A stretch of DNA of 64,000 nt, from NCBI RefSeq assembly GCF_900156685.1, contig NZ_FTOJ01000005.1, positions 211,437-275,436 on the forward strand, given 5' to 3'. The position numbers and the translations under genes are program-made. The notes under the pieces were generated by a model. The model did no database searches and was not told the DNA's origin. It worked only from the letters and a program-made list of their open reading frames with translations. The first letter of the stretch is position 1. Every line of letters begins with the position of its first letter. Positions 36,702-45,378 of this stretch are shown here, piece after piece. This DNA is from Chryseobacterium piscicola. GTDB lineage: Bacteria > Bacteroidota > Bacteroidia > Flavobacteriales > Weeksellaceae.

Positions 36702-37067
36702 ATGAAGAATAAAATTTTGATTGTAGATGACGATCCGAGGAATATTTTTGCATTGAAACTTACTTTAAAAGCGAAAGGTTTTGAGGTGATTTCTGCCACA
36801 ATGGCAGATGAAGCGATACAACTGATGAAAGAAAATACAGATCTTATCACTGTTTTATTGGATATGATGATGCCTGAAATAGATGGTTATCATGCTCTAG
36901 CAATTATTTCTGAGACACCCGAAATAGCCAATATCCCAGTAATTGCTGTAACCGCTCAGGCGATGCCGGGAGATAGTGAAAAATGCATTAATGCAGGCGC
37001 TAGAGATTATATAACCAAACCGATTAATGTAGAACTTTTGTTGAATGCAATTCAAAATATACTATAA
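36702..37067 (+). CDS. Single-domain response regulator (receiver only)
   Basis: 121 residues from ATG 36702 (an in-frame TTG at 36699 is less likely). A lone receiver: ILIVDDDPRN, phosphoacceptor Asp54 in VLLDMMMPEIDG, Thr/Ala in VTAQAMPG and Lys in ITKPIN. There is no output domain, so it may shuttle phosphate or bind a partner, CheY-like. It closely resembles REC3 of the preceding kinase, suggesting duplication. Its stop shares the TAATG with the CheR-type gene start. Confidence 0.88.
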   Translation: MKNKILIVDDDPRNIFALKLTLKAKGFEVISATMADEAIQLMKENTDLITVLLDMMMPEIDGYHALAIISETPEIANIPVIAVTAQAMPGDSEKCINAGARDYITKPINVELLLNAIQNIL

Positions 37068-37897
37068 TGTTAGAGCCTAGTATAGTAAAAGATGAGGAAA
37101 TAGAATATCTCATCAAGGATGTTGATGAACTTTATGGCTACGATTTTTCTAAATACAGCCGCGCTTCTTTCAAAAGAAGAGTCAATAGATTGTGTCTCAT
37201 TGATAAATTTACCAGCTTCGCAGAACTACGCTATACCATCATTACAGAACCAGATTATCTGAAGCGTTTTGTAGAAGAAATTACGGTAAATGTTACAGAA
37301 ATGTTTCGCGACCCCTCTTTTTTTAAAGAAATCAGAGAAAATATTTTGCCGCATCTAGGTACTTATCCTTTGATTAGAATTTGGGTAGCGGGTTGCTCTA
37401 CAGGTGAAGAAGCTTATTCTATGGCAATTTTGCTAAAAGAAGCCGGACTTTATGATAAATGTTTAATTTATGGTACAGATATCAATCCTTCGGTTTTAGA
37501 AAACGCAAGATCAGGCGTTTTTCCTATGCAACAAATGAAATTGTATTCTGAAAACTACATGCTTTCGGGAGGGAAAAAAGATTTTTCAGAATATTATACC
37601 GCCAATTATGACAGTGTGAAATTTGATAAATCTCTTCAAAAAAAACTCATACTTTCTACACATAACTTGGTTTCAGACAGTTCTTTTAATAGTTTTCAAC
37701 TTATTATTTGCCGAAATGTGCTTATTTATTTTGAAAAAGATCTCCAAGAAAGGGTTTTTAAACTTTTTGACGACAGTCTCGAGAATTTGGGTTATCTTGC
37801 TTTAGGCTCAAAAGAAACAATCAGATTTTCAAATTTAAAAAAATCCTACGAAAGCGTAAGCGAACAAAAAATCTGGAAAAAAACAGAGCATCTGTAA
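37067..37897 (+). CDS. CheR-type protein-glutamate O-methyltransferase
   Basis: 276 residues, full CheR length. The N-terminal all-alpha domain has the family motif YDFSKYSRASFKRRVNR. The catalytic domain has the SAM-binding WVAGCSTGEEAYSMAILL, YGTDINPSVLENAR and ICRNVLIYF. CheR proteins methylate glutamates of chemoreceptor helices, but no receptor, CheA or CheW is nearby. Its start shares TAATG with the upstream receiver stop, and its stop shares TAATG with the CheB-type gene, so translation is probably coupled. Confidence 0.88.
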   Translation: MLEPSIVKDEEIEYLIKDVDELYGYDFSKYSRASFKRRVNRLCLIDKFTSFAELRYTIITEPDYLKRFVEEITVNVTEMFRDPSFFKEIRENILPHLGTYPLIRIWVAGCSTGEEAYSMAILLKEAGLYDKCLIYGTDINPSVLENARSGVFPMQQMKLYSENYMLSGGKKDFSEYYTANYDSVKFDKSLQKKLILSTHNLVSDSSFNSFQLIICRNVLIYFEKDLQERVFKLFDDSLENLGYLALGSKETIRFSNLKKSYESVSEQKIWKKTEHL

Positions 37898-38484
37898 TGC
37901 ATAACCTAAAAACAACATATCATCCCGAATTACTGCTTATAGGGGGTTCTGCCGGTAGCTTAAATGTTATTATGGAAATGCTTAAAGAGATTGATTTTTA
38001 TTTAAGTTTTGCCATTGTAATTGTGGTACATAGAAAACCATATTCTACAAGTGTTCTTCCACAGCTATTGCAACAGATTACAGAATTAGAAGTGATAGAA
38101 ATTGAGGATAAAATAGATATTGTTTCAAATAAAATTTATATTGCACCTTCAGATTATCATCTTTTGTTTGAAAATACAAAATCTGTATCTTTGGACAGTT
38201 CTGAAAAGATGAATTATTCTAGACCCTCAATTGATGTTACCTTCAGATCGGCTGCGGAAGTTTTTGGCTCTAAGATGATAGCTGTATTGCTTTCTGGAGC
38301 AAATGCAGACGGTGTAGAAGGTCTGAAATATGTGAAAAATAATGCAGGAAAAGTATGGATACAAAATCCAGATACTGCCCAAGTAGATTATATGCCCAGG
38401 ATGGGAATACAAAGTGGCGTGAGCGATATCATATTTTATCCTGAAGAACTAGCCCAACTGCTGAAAAAGTGCAGTAAATTATAA
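37897..38484 (+). CDS. CheB-type protein-glutamate methylesterase domain (no receiver)
   Basis: 195 residues: only the C-terminal catalytic domain of CheB, without the usual N-terminal receiver. Family triad positions are visible: Ser in IGGSAGSLNVI, His in IVVHRKPYSTS, and Asp in LSGANADGVEGLKY. The family removes methyl groups from, or deamidates, receptor glutamates and glutamines. With its receiver missing, control could come from one of the lone receivers next door; that is inference. Confidence 0.85.
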   Translation: MHNLKTTYHPELLLIGGSAGSLNVIMEMLKEIDFYLSFAIVIVVHRKPYSTSVLPQLLQQITELEVIEIEDKIDIVSNKIYIAPSDYHLLFENTKSVSLDSSEKMNYSRPSIDVTFRSAAEVFGSKMIAVLLSGANADGVEGLKYVKNNAGKVWIQNPDTAQVDYMPRMGIQSGVSDIIFYPEELAQLLKKCSKL

Positions 38485-38509
38485 AAATTAAAACAAACTA
38501 ACTGAATAA

Positions 38510-38872
38510 ATGAACAAAAAGAAGATCTTGATTTTTGATGACGATACCACCATTTTAGATGTGGTAACCATTATTTTTGAGGAAAACGGGTACCACGTTG
38601 AAATTTCAGAGACCTCTCACGACATACTAGAAAGAGTTGAAAATTTCAGACCAGATCTTATATTAATGGATAATTGGATTCCTAATATCGGCGGAGTAGA
38701 AGCTACCAAAAAGCTTAAAAGCCATCCCGAGTTTAAGACTGTCCCCGTTATCTACGTGACGGCCAATAATGATATTGCCAAACTCGCCAAAGAAGCTGGT
38801 GCAGACGATTTTGTAGCCAAACCTTTCAACCTCGCTGATATCGAAGAAAAAGTGGCAAAATATTTTCAATAA
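38510..38872 (+). CDS. Single-domain response regulator (receiver only)
   Basis: 120 residues. Receiver motifs: ILIFDDDTTI, phosphoacceptor Asp54 in LILMDNWIPNIGG, Thr in VTANND and Lys in VAKPFN. The DNWIPNIGG loop differs from the DMMMPEMDG of the other receivers in the operon, so its partners may differ. It lies 25 bp after the CheB-type gene and is the last gene before a terminator. Confidence 0.88.
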   Translation: MNKKKILIFDDDTTILDVVTIIFEENGYHVEISETSHDILERVENFRPDLILMDNWIPNIGGVEATKKLKSHPEFKTVPVIYVTANNDIAKLAKEAGADDFVAKPFNLADIEEKVAKYFQ

Positions 38873-38896
38873 ATATATTCTGTGCACAAAAAACAT

Positions 38897-38928
38897 AAAA
38901 TCCTTTCATTTTTTTTTGAAAGGATTTT
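38897..38928. terminator. Bidirectional terminator at the end of the signalling operon
   Basis: A 12-bp stem (AAAATCCTTTCA / TGAAAGGATTTT, 38897-38908 and 38917-38928) around an all-T loop. It separates the operon from the convergent outer-membrane protein gene at 38967. Confidence 0.8.
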
Positions 38929-38966
38929 TGTTTTAGTTGAATTGGAAATACAATTAAATACGGATT

Positions 38967-41123
38967 CTATTTTCCGCCACCGCTATTTTTTTCAACATCG
39001 GTTTTGGTGTTTTCTTTTACTTTTTGATTGCCAAAACGTTTAACAAAAGTAAGTGAAAAACCATACCAGTCTGATTTTGTAGTACTTCTGAAACTCCCAA
39101 TTGGGCTAAAAGTAGTAGAGTCAAAATTGGGTCTTCCAAAAATATTCATCAGCTGTAAACTCAGCTCCATTTGCGTTTTCGGGAAAATTTTTGTTGCTGA
39201 AAGATTATGAAATATATTCGTCACATTAGCCACAGAATTCCCATTATTTTGGTTAGAAACTTCCACCCAAGCACTAAGGTTGATGTTTTTGTTAAACAGA
39301 TTCGTATAAGTAAGATTTGTAGAGCCAGACCAAAAACTGAGATAATCAGCAGCATTTTTCAAGTCATTTCTAGCATTAAAATCGCTGTTATTGATGTAAT
39401 TCCAGCCAAAACCAAGATTTACGATCAGTTTATTTTTCAAAAATGATTGATTGGTATTTGCGTAAAGATTATACTTGTGTACCTTGCCCAAAAAATTAGT
39501 AGGTTCTGAAATTATTTTATCACCTTCTGTGGTGTAAGTTTGCCAGTAATCTTGCTTTGTGAAAGAATATCTTGCAGAAAGGAAATATTTCTTCATAAAA
39601 CCAAACTTCATATAAAACCTGTCGCTTGGGTTAGGAAGAAGATTCATGTTTCCTCTTGCGTAAAACCCGTCGTTGGTAGGTTGCATAAATGGGTTGAATT
39701 CTGCATACCAAGGTCTCCATAGATTCCTGTTGTAGGTAAAGCTTAGATCGTATTTGTTAGAAAATGTATATTTTACCAAAAAATTGGGCAAGAAAGTTCC
39801 GTAAGAGTCTCTTCTGGAGGTTCCCGCAATATCTTGACGGAGTTTATAATCAATATATTCATATCTTAACCCGATTCTGGTTTCCAGTTTTTTAAAGAAT
39901 GTTTTAGAATAATTGGCATATAATGAATTGATGTTGTCTTCATAATGAAATACATCTCTTGGGCTTAATCCAGAAACGAGATTACCGTAAAGCGTATTGG
40001 GGATTACATTATTATTAAAATCTATTTTACCTCCGATTTCAAAATTACCTCCTTGTTTTCCGATCGGTTGAGTGTAATCTATTTTTATATAATAATTTCG
40101 GTTTTCAATATCAGAAACAATCCCGGTTTCTTGTATTTCGGTACCATTTGTAAAAGCGGTATTTCTTAGAAAATAATTGTTGTCTGATTGACCGTTGTAA
40201 TTACTTCCCAAATTAATATCTAGAATTCTGTTTTTCTCCTTATCATAATATTTGTAGAATAAATTGCTCCCTAAAGTTCGGTCTGTGCTGTTCGTTATTT
40301 GACTTTGATTTCTAAGAAAATTGAAACTCCCGTTGTTATATTGAGTTGATTCCAATTCTGAGGTATTGTTCCCTTTACCTTGGTAAAATTCAAGAATTAC
40401 ACCCAGCGTGTTTTTGTCATTAATTTCATATTCAGAAGTCGAAGAAGCTGAAGGGTTTTTTCTTTTAAAAATATTTTGCGTAGAGCCTTCGGTAATGATA
40501 TTATTTTCGTTAATCGTATTTATAAAAGAGTTTCCTTGTACCCATGTATTGTCGCTGTAACTAGAGACAAGAGTTTGTGTGAAGTTTTTTCTATGATAAT
40601 TTAAATTTAAATTGGTGTACTGAGAATTTTGTCTATTTTGCTTGTTGTTGAGGGTTATGCTTCCTTTTAAGCCTTCGTCATCACGCTTCTTCAAAACAAT
40701 ATTTACTACAGATCCGGTAGCATCATATCTGGCAGATGGGCTCGTTATAACCTCAATTTTCATAAGATTATCTGCAGGGATGGTTTTTAAATATTCCTTG
40801 AGCTCTTTGCCTGTAAATACAGATTTTCTGTCGTTAATATAAACGGTCACAGATTCACCTTCAGCTTTTAGGGCATCGTTGTTATCTACACTTACAAGAG
40901 GTGTCATTCTCAAAACATCCCAAGTCGTATTTCCGGCAAGAATCGAGCTATTGGCAACATTAAAAACCGTGCGGTCAACTTTAGATTCCACAGTCGGCTT
41001 TTTGGCTACAAAGGTTACTTCTTTTATATCATTTACTTTTTTTATCTCTATACTGTCTTTTTTTTCCTGAGAAAAAACGAAAGCTCCTATCAATAAAGCT
41101 ATGGGTAATAATGTTTGTTTCAT
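38967..41123 (-). CDS. Outer-membrane beta-barrel protein with TonB-dependent plug
   Basis: 718 residues. Signal peptide ~1-18. A plug domain (~45-150) is recognised by VDRTVFNVANSSILAGNTTWDVLRMTPLVS and IEVITSPSARYDATGSVVNIVLK. The rest (~160-690) is a beta-barrel rich in Asn/Tyr/Phe (YTQPIGKQGGNFEIGGK, LGLRYEYI-type strands). It fits the 'outer membrane beta-barrel family' that resembles TonB-dependent receptors but is shorter and lacks the long N-terminal regulatory domain. The substrate is unknown. The C-terminus (NSGGGK) is short and basic. Confidence 0.82.
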   Translation of the reverse strand: MKQTLLPIALLIGAFVFSQEKKDSIEIKKVNDIKEVTFVAKKPTVESKVDRTVFNVANSSILAGNTTWDVLRMTPLVSVDNNDALKAEGESVTVYINDRKSVFTGKELKEYLKTIPADNLMKIEVITSPSARYDATGSVVNIVLKKRDDEGLKGSITLNNKQNRQNSQYTNLNLNYHRKNFTQTLVSSYSDNTWVQGNSFINTINENNIITEGSTQNIFKRKNPSASSTSEYEINDKNTLGVILEFYQGKGNNTSELESTQYNNGSFNFLRNQSQITNSTDRTLGSNLFYKYYDKEKNRILDINLGSNYNGQSDNNYFLRNTAFTNGTEIQETGIVSDIENRNYYIKIDYTQPIGKQGGNFEIGGKIDFNNNVIPNTLYGNLVSGLSPRDVFHYEDNINSLYANYSKTFFKKLETRIGLRYEYIDYKLRQDIAGTSRRDSYGTFLPNFLVKYTFSNKYDLSFTYNRNLWRPWYAEFNPFMQPTNDGFYARGNMNLLPNPSDRFYMKFGFMKKYFLSARYSFTKQDYWQTYTTEGDKIISEPTNFLGKVHKYNLYANTNQSFLKNKLIVNLGFGWNYINNSDFNARNDLKNAADYLSFWSGSTNLTYTNLFNKNINLSAWVEVSNQNNGNSVANVTNIFHNLSATKIFPKTQMELSLQLMNIFGRPNFDSTTFSPIGSFRSTTKSDWYGFSLTFVKRFGNQKVKENTKTDVEKNSGGGK

Positions 41124-41425
41124 TAAAGGTTTTTGATTCTAACGATAAGACACCTATTAGGGAATATTTGTTACGTCAACTGGGTGTTAAATAATGTTAA
41201 TGTTTTGGGCTTCCAAACTTGAAATAGCTTGATTTTTCAAAAGAGACAATAAAAAACCGAGTTGGGGCGTATCCCATTGTATTTCCCTCGCTGCAGCAAC
41301 AATTCCTTCGTGTAGTAATTTTTATTTACGATTTGCTTTGGGATGTTTTGCGTCTTATTAAAAATAAATTAAATTTTCAATAAAGTCCTTTTGTAAAACC
41401 ATTCAACCAAAATCTTTCTTTTTTG

Positions 41426-41433
41426 TAAATTTG
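41426..41433 (+). promoter_or_regulatory. -7 box of the SNF2 helicase gene
   Basis: TAAATTTG lies 62 bp before the ATG at 41496. The rest of the 372-bp intergenic region 41124-41495 contains a more GC-rich stretch near 41250-41310 without a recognised function. Confidence 0.4.
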
Positions 41434-41495
41434 ACATCAATTGACATTCAAAAACCTATAAAATCATCCGGCAGTACTCACCGTGAAGTAACTCA

Positions 41496-44400
41496 ATGCA
41501 AAATTTCAAAAATCAATACATCTTCGAAAACATCAATTTCTCAATTATTTCAATTTTTGATATCCAAAAACATTGTGTAGAGGCGATTGATATTGATAGG
41601 AAAGATTTAAATAATATTCAATCTTATGTTATTGAAATTAATTCTGGTGTATTTTTTAAGTCTACCTCGAGCCTTTATTTTCCAAATGTTGCGGTTAATT
41701 TTATTGGGAATTCTCTTATTTTAGATTGTCCCTGTCACGCTCCAAAACACAAAATGTGTACCCATCAAGCCCAGGTTTTATTTACGATAATTGAACGACA
41801 AGATTTGCGTGTTTTTTTTGATGAAAAACTTAGATTAAAGAAATTACAAGACTTTGCAAAAGATTATGGCTTGGAAAATGAACCCAATCTCGAAGATTAT
41901 TTTCATTTGGAAAACGAGCATAATTCTTTAATAATTCAGCCTAAAATAAAGGAAATAATCAAGCAAAATGTTGATGAGCTGAAACAAAAATTGCTGCCTA
42001 AAAAAACGAATAAATTTCAAGAGTTTGAAATTCAAAAGCAGTCAAAGAAAATGATTTTGGTTATTAAAAAGCATAAATATGATGACCGATTTGGCATTGA
42101 ACTTTTTGAAGCAGAAACTACCCAATCCGGAAAAATAAAAAACCCGATAACGGCGATTGATGCTTCCAATTTAATTTGGAAAGCCGAAACAGTAGAAGAA
42201 GCCAAATTTTTTTCCGCCATTTTAAAATTTCAAAATAATCATTCGGAAGAAAAAAATGAAGCTGATGTACAAGCTTTAAAAATGGTGGTGAACAATCCGC
42301 TGAATCTACAAACTTTTTATCACGACAAAGATATTTCAGAAAATGTTTCAGTAAAATCTATTGTTTCTGTAGATTTAAAATTATTGAATGCCAGTATTGA
42401 ACTCTCTGTTTTCAAAAAAGAACCGTTCTTTGAAATTACCGGCGGAATTTGGCTGAACGATGTTTTGCATCCCTTTAAAAATTTGAAAATTCAGTTTATT
42501 TACTTTCTTTTACACCAAAAAACTATGCATTTGGTCATCAATCTGGATATGCTTAGTGTAGTAGAGTTTTTTAAAGTAAACAGAGAAATAGTGCTTATTC
42601 ATTCATCAAAATTTGAAGAATTTAAACAAACTATTCTTGTTAATTTAGAAAAAGAAATAAAAATAAATTATACCTACATACAATCCGCTACAAAAAAACA
42701 ACTGATAGCAAAATCCTTTAATCAAAAGATACAAAAAATCATTTATTTATCAGACGAAAAAGAGTATGTTTCTATCACTCCGGTGATGAAATATGGTAAT
42801 GTAGAAATTCCTGTTTTTTCGAGGAAGCAAATTTTTGATGAAGACTATAATGGTAATATTTTTAAGGTTGAAAGAGACGAGAAAGAGGAAATTAAATTTA
42901 CCGCAAACATCATGCAGCAACACCCAGAATTTGCCGAACAGGTGCTGCAATACGAGTATTTTTATCTTCACAAAAATAAATTTCTAGATGAAGACTGGTT
43001 ACTGGAAGCTTTTGAAAAATGGAGGGACGATGATATTGTGGTTCTAGGTTTTAATGAACTCAAAAATAGCAAATTAAATCCCAATAAAGCAGTGGTTTCT
43101 ATTAATGTAGTGAGCGGAATCAACTGGTTTAATGCAGATATTGATGTGAAATTTGGAAAGCAAAAAGCATCAATAAAACAACTGCATAAATCTATCCGAA
43201 ACAAAAGCAAATTTATACAATTAGACGATGGAACCAAAGGGATTTTGCCCGAAGAATGGATCAAAAAATTCAACCGTTTTTTTGATGCAGGAGAAATGTA
43301 TGAAGAACTTTTAAGATTACCAAAAAGTAATTTTTCTGAAATCAAAAGTCTATTTGAAAAGGAGGTTTTAAGCAAAGAAGTTGATGAAGAAATTAATGTT
43401 TACAAAAAAGCTTTTTCTGAAAACAAACCTATTCCTGCAACCGAAGTTCCCGCGGAACTAAATGCCACGCTGAGAGATTACCAAAAGCAAGGACTCGATT
43501 GGCTTAATTATCTCGACGATTATAATTTTGGAAGTTGCCTTGCCGATGATATGGGATTAGGAAAAACGCTACAAATTATCGCATTTATTCTTTCACAAAA
43601 TAAAAAACATTCAAAAAACACCAATCTTGTCGTCGTACCAACTTCTATACTTTTTAATTGGCAAGCGGAAACTGAAAAATTCGCACCTTCCATCAAGATT
43701 CTTACACATTATGGCCCCAATCGAACCAAAAATACACTTCATTTTGCAGGAAATGAAATAGTTTTAACAACCTACGGAATGCTGCTTTCGGATATTCATT
43801 TTCTCAAAGAATTTCATTTCAATTATATTTTCTTAGACGAATCCCAAGCTATAAAAAATCCAAATTCTGAAAGGTATAAAGCGGCAAGATTATTACAATC
43901 AAGAAATAAAGTCGTCTTAACTGGAACGCCAATAGAAAACAATACATTCGATATCTATGGGCAACTTTCTTTTGCCATTCCAGGTTTATTGGGAAGTAAA
44001 GAATATTTCAGAGATATTTATTCTATCCCTATTGATAAATTTGAAAACACAAAAAGAGCAACAGATTTACAGAAAAAGATAAAACCGTTTATACTCAGAA
44101 GAACAAAAAAACAGGTCGCAAAAGAGCTGCCAGACAAAACGGAAATGGTCATCTATTGCGAAATGGGAGAGGAGCAAAGGCAAATTTATGATGCTTACGA
44201 AAAAGAATTAAGAGAATATATTTCCGCAAAAGATGAGCAAGAAATTATTAAAAACAGCATCCACGTATTGACGGGATTAACCAAGCTAAGACAAATTTGT
44301 GATGCTCCCGCGTTGTTGAAAGACCAAGGACAATATAGCGACAATTCTGCAAAAATAGAAGTTCTCATGCAACAAATTGAAAACAAATCTTCCCAGCATA

Positions 44401-44846
44401 AAATTCTGGTTTTCTCACAATTTGTATCAATGTTAGATTTAATAAAAGTAGAACTTCAAAAAAGAAATATTTCTTTTGAATATCTTACAGGGCAAACAAA
44501 AAACAGAGCAGCCAAAGTCAGTCAGTTTCAAGATAATGAGCAAGTTAGGGTGTTTTTAATAAGCCTGAAAGCAGGCGGCACAGGTTTGAATTTAACTGAA
44601 GCAGACTACGTTTATCTCGTCGACCCTTGGTGGAATCCCGCTGTAGAGAATCAAGCCATCGATCGCTGTTACCGCATCGGGCAAAAGAAAAACGTAATTG
44701 CCGTAAGATTAATTTGTCCCAATACCATTGAAGAAAAAATTATGAAATTGCAGCAATCCAAAAAAGAGTTGGCAAATGATTTAATTACCACAGATAGTTC
44801 GGTTTTTAAGAAATTCACAAAGAGCGATTTGATGGAAATTTTGTAA
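41496..44846 (+). CDS. SNF2-family helicase with N-terminal SWIM zinc finger
   Basis: 1116 residues. Near residue 80-92 a C-P-C-(7)-C-T-H arrangement matches a SWIM zinc finger, which binds DNA or protein. The middle (~150-660) has no clear family. The C-terminal SNF2 ATPase (~670-1110) has motif I DDMGLGKT, Ia VVPTSILFNW, motif II LDESQ (not DEAH), motif III LTGTPIENN, motif V FLISLKAGGTGLNLTEADYV and motif VI QAIDRCYRIGQ. These are the normal SNF2 motifs, so an active DNA translocase is likely. Its partner process (repair, recombination or defence) cannot be read. Confidence 0.88.
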   Translation: MQNFKNQYIFENINFSIISIFDIQKHCVEAIDIDRKDLNNIQSYVIEINSGVFFKSTSSLYFPNVAVNFIGNSLILDCPCHAPKHKMCTHQAQVLFTIIERQDLRVFFDEKLRLKKLQDFAKDYGLENEPNLEDYFHLENEHNSLIIQPKIKEIIKQNVDELKQKLLPKKTNKFQEFEIQKQSKKMILVIKKHKYDDRFGIELFEAETTQSGKIKNPITAIDASNLIWKAETVEEAKFFSAILKFQNNHSEEKNEADVQALKMVVNNPLNLQTFYHDKDISENVSVKSIVSVDLKLLNASIELSVFKKEPFFEITGGIWLNDVLHPFKNLKIQFIYFLLHQKTMHLVINLDMLSVVEFFKVNREIVLIHSSKFEEFKQTILVNLEKEIKINYTYIQSATKKQLIAKSFNQKIQKIIYLSDEKEYVSITPVMKYGNVEIPVFSRKQIFDEDYNGNIFKVERDEKEEIKFTANIMQQHPEFAEQVLQYEYFYLHKNKFLDEDWLLEAFEKWRDDDIVVLGFNELKNSKLNPNKAVVSINVVSGINWFNADIDVKFGKQKASIKQLHKSIRNKSKFIQLDDGTKGILPEEWIKKFNRFFDAGEMYEELLRLPKSNFSEIKSLFEKEVLSKEVDEEINVYKKAFSENKPIPATEVPAELNATLRDYQKQGLDWLNYLDDYNFGSCLADDMGLGKTLQIIAFILSQNKKHSKNTNLVVVPTSILFNWQAETEKFAPSIKILTHYGPNRTKNTLHFAGNEIVLTTYGMLLSDIHFLKEFHFNYIFLDESQAIKNPNSERYKAARLLQSRNKVVLTGTPIENNTFDIYGQLSFAIPGLLGSKEYFRDIYSIPIDKFENTKRATDLQKKIKPFILRRTKKQVAKELPDKTEMVIYCEMGEEQRQIYDAYEKELREYISAKDEQEIIKNSIHVLTGLTKLRQICDAPALLKDQGQYSDNSAKIEVLMQQIENKSSQHKILVFSQFVSMLDLIKVELQKRNISFEYLTGQTKNRAAKVSQFQDNEQVRVFLISLKAGGTGLNLTEADYVYLVDPWWNPAVENQAIDRCYRIGQKKNVIAVRLICPNTIEEKIMKLQQSKKELANDLITTDSSVFKKFTKSDLMEIL

Positions 44847-44923
44847 ACTAATCTCTTATTTAGAAATACGCAACTATCTTTCTATTTTGTCTTATTAGTA
44901 CAGCCATTCACAGTAATTTATTT

Positions 44924-45134
44924 TATTTTTATGGCAGCTTTTCCGCCTTCCGTTCCCGCTTTTTTGCTCGTCGTATCTCCTCACAAAAAGAGCTCCACTC
45001 AAGTCGGGCTGCGAGAGATTCTACACCACAAGATCAGCACCAGATTTACCATTACTATTTTTTATTAAAGTCATTTTATACCAAGTACAAACTCTGGGAA
45101 ACGCAACTGTTCTGCGAGCAGCTGCCAAAAAATA
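44924..45134. mobile_element. 211-bp inverted-repeat element (MITE-like)
   Basis: TATTTTTATGGCAGCT (44924-44939) and AGCTGCCAAAAAATA (45120-45134) are near-perfect inverted repeats bounding a GC-richer insert. Inside, GCTTTTTTG (44958-44966) pairs with CAAAAAGAGC (44984-44993) as a bulged hairpin. There is no coding sequence. I recall similar GGCAGCT-bounded intergenic repeats in this bacterial group but cannot check. Whether it moves or only folds in RNA is open. The remaining parts of the intergenic interval 44847-45378 show nothing else but the alaS -7 box. Confidence 0.5.
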
Positions 45135-45321
45135 CCAACAAATACAGATCAATAAATAAAGCCCAAAAAATAGGCTCCAAAAGTTTCGGTAATGCAAACT
45201 AAAAAACCTATATTTATTAAAAATAAAAGATTTTAACCGATTGAAATCTCTAACAAATAAGATTAAAATTGAGAAAAAATTTTAAATAAAAGTACACCCG
45301 CATAAAATCACTTAAAAATAT

Positions 45322-45329
45322 TAAATTTG
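45322..45329 (+). promoter_or_regulatory. -7 box of alaS
   Basis: TAAATTTG, 49 bp before the alaS ATG. No TTTG -33 box is evident. Confidence 0.4.
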
Positions 45330-45378
45330 CGAATCAAAATCCGGTAGTTGCAAAAACGATCCGCCAAAAGCTATAAAA

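Noticed and set aside
37067..38484. A chemotaxis operon
   Set aside because: Only CheR- and CheB-type enzymes are present. No CheA, CheW, receptor or flagellar gene lies near, and the kinases are hybrid sensor kinases.
44924..45134. tRNA or rRNA gene
   Set aside because: No cloverleaf, no CCA-type end and no conserved rRNA word could be found; only inverted repeats are visible.
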